DNA of 56,773 nucleotides from Pseudomaricurvus sp965662505 (lineage in GTDB: Bacteria > Pseudomonadota > Gammaproteobacteria > Pseudomonadales > Cellvibrionaceae), in the NCBI RefSeq assembly GCF_965662505.1, contig NZ_CBFIHX010000008.1, forward strand, positions 1 through 56,773. Direction: 5' to 3'. Position 1 is the stretch's first letter; each line of letters begins with the position of its first letter. The translations under genes were made by a program, and so were the position numbers. Positions 43,424 through 50,346 of the stretch are shown one piece after another. The notes beneath the pieces are model-generated. The model was not told the origin of the DNA, did no database searches, and saw nothing but the letters and a program-made list of their open reading frames with translations.

Positions 43424-43991
43424 GAACGGTTGATGGGCCTGGCCCCGCTGAAAAAGGCGTCAACTGGTGACAGAAAAGCGCCAGTGTAGCGATTTTCGTC
43501 ATGGCCCGCACGGACAGAGTCGCACCAGTGATGCCATCAATGTGGCCATCCAGGCTGGGAGGCTGTTCATCGGTCAATTCCAATTGCTGAAATTGACGGG
43601 TAAAGAACGGGTGGCGAACTTCTCCGCCCCGGCTTTCACGGTATTCCATCACCACCACATCATCGATCTGCTCGCCGTCGACAATCACCCCAAAGGTGAT
43701 GGGCATTTCCTTACCCACTTCCTCAAAAATCCAGACAGTGCGCTGTTCATGCCCCCAGTAGCGCACCCTGAGCGACCGAAAACTGCGCCCCAGAATATCC
43801 TCCATGACCTCGCGCTGTGGCTGGGTGACCCAGAGAGTTTGCCACTCTACAGCCTGATCGGGGAAAGCCTGCTGCCGTAACTCATCCAGAGAAACATAGC
43901 GTCCTTTTTGAGCGTGAGCATCCATCACCCAAAAACACCCCAGCAACGATAAACATCCCGCCCAGAAAGTCACAAGTTGTCGAATTTTCAT
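43389..43991 (-). CDS. Periplasmic FMN-binding (flavinylated) protein
   Basis: 200 residues with signal peptide (about 1-27, cleaved at AHA). The FMN-binding motif DGITGATLS (152-160) matches the D-x-x-[ST]-G-A-T signature, where Thr158 would be linked covalently to FMN by ApbE. NqrC, RnfG and NosR share this domain. No apbE is present in this window. Porin upstream, PepSY protein downstream and overlapping. A role in extracytosolic electron transfer is likely, possibly reduction of a metal such as iron. Confidence 0.82.
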   Translation of the reverse strand: MKIRQLVTFWAGCLSLLGCFWVMDAHAQKGRYVSLDELRQQAFPDQAVEWQTLWVTQPQREVMEDILGRSFRSLRVRYWGHEQRTVWIFEEVGKEMPITFGVIVDGEQIDDVVVMEYRESRGGEVRHPFFTRQFQQLELTDEQPPSLDGHIDGITGATLSVRAMTKIATLALFCHQLTPFSAGPGPSTVHEDIKQQASAP

Positions 43992-44062
43992 GGCTTACTC
44001 ATTCACAAGATCTTAAACGAAGCAGGGGCGCCGATGCGCCCCTGTGTCCTCAGGTGTTCCGA

Positions 44063-45280
44063 TCAATAAAAAGACCAGCCCACACCCAGGTTGAGAGCGT
44101 CGCCATCGGTACCGCTACTCTCGCTGACAAAGTCGGTATAGTCAGCTTTCAGTACGACCGTCGGCGTCAGCCAATAGTTCAGACCGTATTCCCAAAGCTC
44201 GGTATCGTCGGAGCTGCTCAGGCCAGCCTCGTTATTGTACTCACTGTAACGAACAAAGAAGCCCAGCTTATCGGTGGCTTTGAACGACGGCTCAATGAAC
44301 CAGCCATCCTGTTTGTCACGTCCGGTCAGCTCAAAGCCGTCACCGTCAACATCCCACTGAGCCCACAGAGCGCGTACGCCGAAAGGTCCAGTGTTATAAA
44401 TAGCGTGAGCCTCGGTCAACCACGCAGACGCTTCGCTGGCGAGCCCCTGTGTAATATCTTGCTGATACTGAACCGTAGCCGCCAATTCCAGCCCCGGTAC
44501 ACCGGTGTACTTAACACGACCGGTATAGGCCAGATCTTCAGCAGTGGCTTTAGCCGATTTCTGACGACCATCGCGAATTTTGCCACCGTCGTCGGTCTTC
44601 AGACCGCTGTGCAACGCCAGGTTATAGCTCAGACCGGGCAGCAATTCACCCTTGGATTGAACACCGGTTTCCCACCAGGTGGTCGGAATGATGTTTTTCT
44701 CAACCAGATTGCGCTCAGTACCATAGAAGGTATCCGGCTCGTGGGTTTCGTTCAGGATACCCACAGGGATCAGGAACTGACCGATCTGGGCACTGTGATT
44801 GGCGGCGTAGTCCCACTCGATGTAGGCCTGTTCCAGCTCCACTTCACCTGGCTTGTCGTCACCTGACAGCCCGTGTTCAATTTCCAGCTCGGAGAAAAGG
44901 CGTACATTGTCGGTAAATTGATGCCCCATGAACAACACAAAACGGTGTGCATCCACCTTGTCATCGCCATCTTCAAAATGATTGAAGTGGTGCTCACCGT
45001 AGCCGCCGATCTTGGTTTTTTCTACCCAACCGGCAACTGTATTGATGGTTTCATTCGTCACAACACCTTGCTCAACGGCATCGGCGGTAGCCGCCACTTT
45101 GACTTCCGTCTGCTGCAGCTTGGTGTCGGTCTGATTTAACTGAGACTTCAGGTTTTTAATTTCTGCCTGTTGCTCCTGGATGATTTGCCACATTTCTTCC
45201 AGAGACGGTGTCTTTTCTGCCGCCTGGGCACCTACAGCCACCAAACTAATGGCTGTCGCCAATAACGATCGTTTCAGCAT
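44063..45280 (-). CDS. Outer-membrane porin with N-terminal coiled coil
   Basis: 405 residues. Signal peptide 1-20 (GAQAAEK). Residues about 25-60 are a coiled coil (EEMWQIIQEQQAEIKNLKSQLNQTDTKLQQ region), as in trimeric OprP/OprO-like porins. The remainder is a beta barrel ending in aromatic GVGWSFY. AGAGGGGA precedes the ATG. It heads an operon with the FMN-binding and PepSY genes. A Fur-like box lies 155 bases upstream. Substrate unknown; the operon suggests a metal or redox-active ligand. Confidence 0.85.
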   Translation of the reverse strand: MLKRSLLATAISLVAVGAQAAEKTPSLEEMWQIIQEQQAEIKNLKSQLNQTDTKLQQTEVKVAATADAVEQGVVTNETINTVAGWVEKTKIGGYGEHHFNHFEDGDDKVDAHRFVLFMGHQFTDNVRLFSELEIEHGLSGDDKPGEVELEQAYIEWDYAANHSAQIGQFLIPVGILNETHEPDTFYGTERNLVEKNIIPTTWWETGVQSKGELLPGLSYNLALHSGLKTDDGGKIRDGRQKSAKATAEDLAYTGRVKYTGVPGLELAATVQYQQDITQGLASEASAWLTEAHAIYNTGPFGVRALWAQWDVDGDGFELTGRDKQDGWFIEPSFKATDKLGFFVRYSEYNNEAGLSSSDDTELWEYGLNYWLTPTVVLKADYTDFVSESSGTDGDALNLGVGWSFY

Positions 45281-45374
45281 TCCCCTCTTCTCCTTACTCT
45301 TTGTTTTTATTCACAGTGCCTTTATACACAGCGTTTTAATTCACGGTGCTGTGTGTTTTGTATCGTTTGAACCC

Positions 45375-45414
45375 GCTTTTCACTCACCTCCCAACAGGTG
45401 AGACTGTGAAAAGC
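45375..45414 (-). promoter_or_regulatory. Strong hairpin in the porin leader
   Basis: GCTTTTCAC (45375-45383) pairs with GTGAAAAGC (45406-45414) and the inner TCACCT (45384-45389) with AGGTGA (45396-45401), leaving a four-base bulge and six-base loop. No T-tract follows on either strand, so it is not a standard terminator. It lies about 95 bases before the porin ATG. Confidence 0.6.
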
Positions 45415-45434
45415 GACGCGAACCTTAAACGAAC

Positions 45435-45449
45435 TGATAAAAATTATCA
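45435..45449. promoter_or_regulatory. Predicted Fur box upstream of the porin operon
   Basis: TGATAAAAATTATCA matches the Fur 7-1-7 consensus TGATAATGATTATCA at 13 of 15 positions and is itself nearly palindromic. It lies 155 bases before the porin start, downstream of the grxD terminator. It suggests that iron controls the porin / FMN / PepSY operon. Confidence 0.55.
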
Positions 45450-45494
45450 ATTACATAAGCGAAAGATACCTATTAGTAACTTTTGCTCAGGCAT

Positions 45495-45520
45495 AAAAAA
45501 ACCCGCCACTGGCGGGTTTT
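45495..45520 (-). terminator. Intrinsic terminator after grxD
   Basis: AAAACCCGCCA and TGGCGGGTTTT form a perfect stem with a one-base nominal loop (practically four bases), followed on the minus strand by a T-run. It ends the grxD transcript 35 bases after its stop. Confidence 0.88.
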
Positions 45521-45554
45521 CGTGCTCGAAAAAAGCTCTCTAAAAGTGGGCGGC

Positions 45555-45878
45555 TTACTCCGCTGCGGGAGAGGCTGCGTCGATCAACGTTTTCAGCTCA
45601 CCGCTTTCGTGCATTTCGGTGATGATGTCACAGCCGCCAACCAGCTCGCCTTTGACCCACAATTGCGGGAAGGTCGGCCAGTTTGCGTATTTTGGCAGAT
45701 TGGTGCGGATATCCGGGTTAGACAATACATCCACGTAGGCAAAACGCTGACCACATTCCATCACTGCCTGAGAAGTGCGCATGGAAAAACCACACTGCGG
45801 CGCATTGGGGGAGCCTTTCATATAAAGGATCACGTCGTTTTCTTCGATTTGTTGCTTGATGGTATCCATGATATCCAT
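45555..45878 (-). CDS. grxD: Monothiol glutaredoxin (Grx4 type)
   Basis: 107 residues. Active site CGFS (29-32) preceded by KGSPNAPQ, plus the glutathione contacts WPTFPQLWVKGELVGGCDI. CGFS glutaredoxins carry and deliver iron-sulfur clusters and work with BolA. Single gene, ended by an intrinsic terminator and divergent from argD. Confidence 0.95.
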   Translation of the reverse strand: MDIMDTIKQQIEENDVILYMKGSPNAPQCGFSMRTSQAVMECGQRFAYVDVLSNPDIRTNLPKYANWPTFPQLWVKGELVGGCDIITEMHESGELKTLIDAASPAAE

Positions 45879-46124
45879 AGAAAGTACTACCTCGGCTGTC
45901 GTATGTGGTTCAAAAAATGTTGTCTGCAGTTCTAAAACTGTCGTATAGGGTCTAAATCGGCCACCCTTGGAGGGCCTCTTCGATTAAGCCGACACCTAAA
46001 ACCCAGTGTCGCACTCAAGTATTGCGCTATTCTACCGCACTCTCCCCCTGACCGTCATCCATCCCGCCTAAAGCCCATCCTCCAGGCCCACCCCCAAAGC
46101 CCATCCATAGCGGCCGCTCAGGCA

Positions 46125-46153
46125 TTGCCAACCCCGGTGATTGCTTATAGTAT
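46125..46153 (+). promoter_or_regulatory. Predicted argD promoter
   Basis: TTGCCA (46125-46130), exactly 17 bases, TAGTAT (46148-46153). Transcription would start near 46160, giving a leader of about 110 bases to the argD ATG. Confidence 0.6.
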
Positions 46154-46166
46154 TTCCCTCTTACCT

Positions 46167-46195
46167 CAGGCAGCCAACGCTGCCTGTTTTTATTT
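46167..46195 (+). terminator. Terminator-like hairpin at the 5' end of the argD transcript
   Basis: CAGGCAGC (46167-46174), loop CAAC, GCTGCCTG (46179-46186), then TTTTTATTT. The perfect eight-base GC-rich stem plus T-run is a canonical intrinsic terminator, but no plus-strand gene lies upstream. It begins only about seven bases after the predicted transcription start. Confidence 0.7.
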
Positions 46196-46271
46196 CGGGA
46201 TCACAAACATTTCACAGGGTCCCGAATCACAGCCTATGTTGAGCCCATTACAGGCATTGAGGAGTAGTACC

Positions 46272-47441
46272 ATGGCCACCACAGCCCTGATGAATACCTA
46301 CGGCGAGCGCAAGCTCACCCTGGTGAAAGGAGACGGAGTCTATCTGTGGGATGATCAGGGCCGACGCTACCTCGACGCGTTGAGCGGCATTGCCGTTTGC
46401 GGACTGGGTCACAGTCATCCGGGTGTCACCGCCGCCATCAGTGAGCAGGCCGGCACGCTGATGCACGTATCCAACCTGTACAACAACGAGCCGTCACAGC
46501 GTTTGGCAGACTTGCTGCGCGCCGAGACAGGCATGGAGAATATGTTTTTCTCCAATTCCGGCGCCGAAGCCAATGAAGCCGCCATCAAAATTGCCCGCAA
46601 GTTCGGTAATGATCAGGGCATCCAAAACCCGACGATCATTACCATGAACAGCAGTTTTCACGGCCGCACCATGGCCACATTGAGCGCAACCGGCAACCCT
46701 AAGGTAAAGGAAGGCTTCACTCCGCTGCTGGATGGTTTTATTCATGTGGATTACGACAACATGGATGCCCTCCGGGCGATCGATAACCCCGACGTGGTCG
46801 CTATTCTGGTTGAACCGGTTCAAGGCGAAGGCGGCGTTAAGGTTCCGGCGGACGATTACCTGACCCAGCTGCGCGAAGTCTGTGATCAACGCGGCTGGTT
46901 ACTGATGCTCGACGAAATCCAGACCGGCAATGGCCGTACCGGTGAGCTGTATGCTTTTCAGCACACAAGCATCATGCCGGACGTCATTACCACCGCCAAA
47001 GGACTGGGCAATGGTCTGCCCATCGGCGCCTGTATGGCACACGGTAAAGCCGCGCAAGTCCTGCAACCGGGCAATCACGGTTCAACTTACGGCGGCAACC
47101 CGCTGGTGTGTCAGGGTGCCTATACCGTCATCCGCACCCTGCTGGACGACAAGCTGATCGCCAACGCCAAAACCATCGGCACCTATTTGCTGGACGGTTT
47201 TAACCGCGAACTGGAAGGTGAAGCCAAAGTGCAGAACATTCGCGGCAAAGGCCTGATGATTGGCATTGAGTTGACACAGCCCTGCGCTGATCTGGTGGGC
47301 GCTGCGGCCGAGGCCGGATTGCTGCTCAACGTCACAGCGGGCAACACCATACGTCTGCTGCCACCACTGATCACGACTGAGGCCGAGGCCGATCAAATCA
47401 TCTCGATCGTCAGCCAACTGATACGCAATCTTAACGATTGA
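46272..47441 (+). CDS. argD: Acetylornithine / succinyldiaminopimelate aminotransferase
   Basis: 389 residues from ATG 46272, preceded by GAGGAG; the frame is open to 46125 but that stretch is promoter and leader. Class III PLP-dependent aminotransferase: FFSNSGAEANEAAIKIARKFG, SFHGRTMATLSATG, LDEIQTGNGRTGELYAFQH and the PLP lysine in TTAKGLGNGLPIGA. Acts in arginine synthesis and often also in lysine synthesis. argF follows 29 bases later. Confidence 0.94.
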   Translation: MATTALMNTYGERKLTLVKGDGVYLWDDQGRRYLDALSGIAVCGLGHSHPGVTAAISEQAGTLMHVSNLYNNEPSQRLADLLRAETGMENMFFSNSGAEANEAAIKIARKFGNDQGIQNPTIITMNSSFHGRTMATLSATGNPKVKEGFTPLLDGFIHVDYDNMDALRAIDNPDVVAILVEPVQGEGGVKVPADDYLTQLREVCDQRGWLLMLDEIQTGNGRTGELYAFQHTSIMPDVITTAKGLGNGLPIGACMAHGKAAQVLQPGNHGSTYGGNPLVCQGAYTVIRTLLDDKLIANAKTIGTYLLDGFNRELEGEAKVQNIRGKGLMIGIELTQPCADLVGAAAEAGLLLNVTAGNTIRLLPPLITTEAEADQIISIVSQLIRNLND

Positions 47442-47470
47442 TACATTTTTTAATTTAAGAGGGATCCAGC

Positions 47471-48382
47471 ATGTCAGTCAGACATTTTTTGACATTGCGC
47501 GACCTAACCCCCGAAGAGCTGATGCAAATCATCCACCGGGCCATCGAAATGAAAGCCCTGCACACCCAGGGCGGCACCGGCGAGCCATTTAAAAACAAAG
47601 TGCTGGCCATGATTTTCGAAAAATCATCCACCCGCACCCGCGTGTCGTTTGAAGCAGGCATGGCGCAATTGGGTGGCTCTGCCCTGTTTCTATCGCCTCG
47701 CGATACCCAGCTGGGCCGTGGCGAACCCATTGAAGATTCCGCTCGCGTGCTGTCACGCATGGTGGATATGGTCATGATCCGCACTTTCGAGCACGACAAA
47801 ATTGAGCGTTTCGCACAATACTCACGGGTGCCGGTGATCAACGCCCTGACCGATGATTATCACCCCTGCCAACTGCTGGCAGACATTCAGACCTACGTTG
47901 AGCAGCGCGGCAACCCGCAAGGCAAAACCGTGGCCTGGGTCGGCGACGGCAACAACATGTGTCACTCTTACATCAACGCGGCGGCCATGTGCGATTTCAA
48001 ACTGAACATCGCCTGTCCGGAAGGTTTTGACCCCGACCCGAAACTGGTGGCAGAACACGCCGACCGCATCATGATCACCCGCGATCCCAAAGAGGCCGTC
48101 AAAGACGCCGACTGGGTGGCAACAGATGTGTGGGCCTCAATGGGCCAAGAGGAAGAACAAAAAGAACGCGAAGCGCAATTTGCCGGCTATCAAGTCAACC
48201 ATGAAATGATGGCGCTGGCGCACGACGACGCGATCTTTATGCACTGCCTGCCGGCCCATCGCGGCGAAGAAGTCAGCGCCGAGCTGCTCGAAGACGAAGC
48301 CGTTTCGGTGGTCTGGGACGAGGCAGAAAACCGCTTGCACGCTCAGAAAGCCCTGATGGAATTTCTGCTGCAAAGCTGCTGA
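47471..48382 (+). CDS. argF: Ornithine carbamoyltransferase
   Basis: 303 residues. Carbamoyl-phosphate site SSTRTR (52-57), ornithine-site HPCQLLADI region (about 132-140), DGNNMCHS, and the catalytic FMHCLPAHRGEE with the reactive Cys (about 260). It makes citrulline from ornithine and carbamoyl phosphate. GAGGGAT precedes the ATG. It forms an operon with argD and is closed by a strong terminator. Confidence 0.96.
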   Translation: MSVRHFLTLRDLTPEELMQIIHRAIEMKALHTQGGTGEPFKNKVLAMIFEKSSTRTRVSFEAGMAQLGGSALFLSPRDTQLGRGEPIEDSARVLSRMVDMVMIRTFEHDKIERFAQYSRVPVINALTDDYHPCQLLADIQTYVEQRGNPQGKTVAWVGDGNNMCHSYINAAAMCDFKLNIACPEGFDPDPKLVAEHADRIMITRDPKEAVKDADWVATDVWASMGQEEEQKEREAQFAGYQVNHEMMALAHDDAIFMHCLPAHRGEEVSAELLEDEAVSVVWDEAENRLHAQKALMEFLLQSC

Positions 48383-48405
48383 TCCCTGGCGAGTCACTTC
48401 GCAAC

Positions 48406-48447
48406 AAAAAAACGCCCCGTGGAAAGTTCTTTCCATGGGGCGTTTTT
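48406..48447. terminator. Bidirectional intrinsic terminator
   Basis: A-tract, ACGCCCCGTGGAAA, loop GTTC, TTTCCATGGGGCGT, T-tract. The long stem with one G-T pair serves the convergent argF (plus) and gamma-glutamyltransferase (minus) genes. Confidence 0.9.
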
Positions 48448-48451
48448 GGTT

Positions 48452-50218
48452 TCAGGGTACTGGGATCGCACCCGCATCGGGCTTACGCGGATCCGCTGCG
48501 CCCAGGAACACACCCCGCCGTGAAACCACAGACTGAGCGCTGCCCATGGTCGACACCTGGCGAACCTTGTATCCCTGCTGTTTCAAGATGGCCTTGGTAT
48601 CCGGACTGAAGCCTGGCTCCATAAACAACATGTCCGGCTGCCACTGGTGGTGAAATCTCGGTGCGCTCACCGCTTCGGCCACATTCATCTCGAAATCGAT
48701 CATGTTGATGATGGTTTCCAGAACCGTGGTAATAATACGACTGCCCCCCGGACTGCCCGTCACCAGATACGGTTGCCCGTCTTTAAAGACCAGTGTTGGG
48801 GTCATGGAGCTGAGCGGACGCTTGCCCGGCTCAATTTTATTGGCCTCCGCACCGATCAAGCCGTAGGCGTTGGGCACTCCCGGCTTTGCCGAAAAGTCAT
48901 CCATCTCATTGTTCAGCAAAATACCGGTGCCCGGCACGGTAATACCTGAACCAAAAGAGAAATTCAGCGTATAGGTGTTCGCCACCGCATTGCCGTCGGC
49001 GTCCATGATGGAATAGTGGGTGGTGTTATGGCTTTCACTCGCCAACGCCGCCCCCGGCAGGATGTCACTGGAAGGTCGCACCTGGTCAGGCGCAATCTGA
49101 TCCGCCAGCTTGCGAGCGTAGTCCTTGTCCGTCAGCTTCGCGACCGGCACCGTGACATAGTCCGGGTCCCCCAGATATTTACTGCGATCGGCATAGGCGT
49201 ACTTCATGGATTCAGTCATATGATGGATAGCCGCCGCACTGCCGGCGCCGTAATCCGCCATGGGGAAATTTTCCAGGATATTCAGCATCTGCACCACATG
49301 CACACCGCCGGAGCTGGGCGGCGGCATGGAGGCAATCTGATAACCGCGGTAGCTGCCTGTGACCGGTTCACGCTCAACCACACGATAATTTTCCAGATCC
49401 TGATGAGAAATCAGGCCTCCGTTAGCGGACATTTCGGCAACAATCTTGTCTGCAATTTTGCCTGTGTAAAAAGCGTCGGCACCGTGCAACAAAATCTGCT
49501 TGAGGGACCAGGCCAAATCCGGCTGACGCAGCACTTCCCCGGCCTTATAGCCTGAACCATCCGGCTTGTAATACGCCTTTAAAGACGCTGGGTTGCGCTG
49601 TAAATGCGAAGAGCCCGCCAGCTTTTCCGCCAGATCGTGCGTTACCACAAATCCCTGCTCCGCCTGACGAATAGCGGGAGTGAGTACCTGTTTGAGCGAC
49701 AGGCGCCCGTATTCAGCCTGAGCATGGATCAGACCCGCGACCGTTCCGGGGACCCCCGCCGAGAGCAGACTGAAGCGGGATTTCTTCGGATCCACCTCGC
49801 CATCAGCATCCAGAAACATATCCCGGGTTGCTCCCGAGGGCGCCATCTCTCGATAATCCAGCGCAATGGTTTTCTTCTGCTCCGCCAGATAGATCATCAT
49901 AAATCCACCGCCCCCCAGATTGCCCGCTCGTGGTAGCACCACCGCCAGCGAAAAACCCACCGCGACAGCCGCGTCAATGGCATTGCCTCCGGCAGCAATG
50001 ATCTCGGCTCCAACCTGACTGGCAAGTTTGTGCTGTGTCGCCACCATACCGCGCTCACCAATCACCGGGTGATGAATACTGTTATAGCGAATGATCGGCT
50101 CCACTTCGGCCGCCATGGTCGATAACGACACCGTAAAACTCAGGGCGGCAATACAACATGCTCGCAGCGTGGTGATGAAACAAAAACTGGCCAACCTCGA
50201 CCGCATGGAAAGCAACAT
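48452..50218 (-). CDS. ggt: Gamma-glutamyltransferase
   Basis: 588 residues from ATG 50218. N-terminal signal peptide (about 1-36, cleaved after MAA). The autoprocessing site is ESHNTTHYSIMD, where the second Thr of NTTHYS becomes the N-terminal nucleophile of the small subunit (about residue 395). GSPGGSRIITTVLE is the conserved GSPGG substrate loop. It hydrolyses glutathione and transfers gamma-glutamyl groups in the periplasm. Divergent from the GH31 gene; single gene. Confidence 0.94.
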   Translation of the reverse strand: MLLSMRSRLASFCFITTLRACCIAALSFTVSLSTMAAEVEPIIRYNSIHHPVIGERGMVATQHKLASQVGAEIIAAGGNAIDAAVAVGFSLAVVLPRAGNLGGGGFMMIYLAEQKKTIALDYREMAPSGATRDMFLDADGEVDPKKSRFSLLSAGVPGTVAGLIHAQAEYGRLSLKQVLTPAIRQAEQGFVVTHDLAEKLAGSSHLQRNPASLKAYYKPDGSGYKAGEVLRQPDLAWSLKQILLHGADAFYTGKIADKIVAEMSANGGLISHQDLENYRVVEREPVTGSYRGYQIASMPPPSSGGVHVVQMLNILENFPMADYGAGSAAAIHHMTESMKYAYADRSKYLGDPDYVTVPVAKLTDKDYARKLADQIAPDQVRPSSDILPGAALASESHNTTHYSIMDADGNAVANTYTLNFSFGSGITVPGTGILLNNEMDDFSAKPGVPNAYGLIGAEANKIEPGKRPLSSMTPTLVFKDGQPYLVTGSPGGSRIITTVLETIINMIDFEMNVAEAVSAPRFHHQWQPDMLFMEPGFSPDTKAILKQQGYKVRQVSTMGSAQSVVSRRGVFLGAADPRKPDAGAIPVP

Positions 50219-50346
50219 AGACAAGACTCTTATCTGGCTTTGTGAAAGGATTAGTGTAGACGCTGTGCCGAGTGCACATTATCACTACTCGACAGCAACA
50301 CACGACAAGGGGGTCACTGACGATCCGCAAACAGCTATGATAACCT

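Larger units (their letters stand above)
45879..46271. other. grxD-argD divergent intergenic region
   Basis: About 390 bases. The right part holds the predicted argD promoter (46125-46153) and the hairpin right after it. A near-direct repeat AAAGCCCATCC occurs twice at about 46070-46110. No ArgR box (paired AATTATTCAT-like 18-mers) is evident. The grxD promoter could not be identified. Confidence 0.4.

Noticed and set aside
44054..44866. 270-codon plus-strand open frame opposite the porin
   Set aside because: It is antisense to a well-supported beta-barrel gene; composition follows the complementary strand of the porin and no motif is seen.
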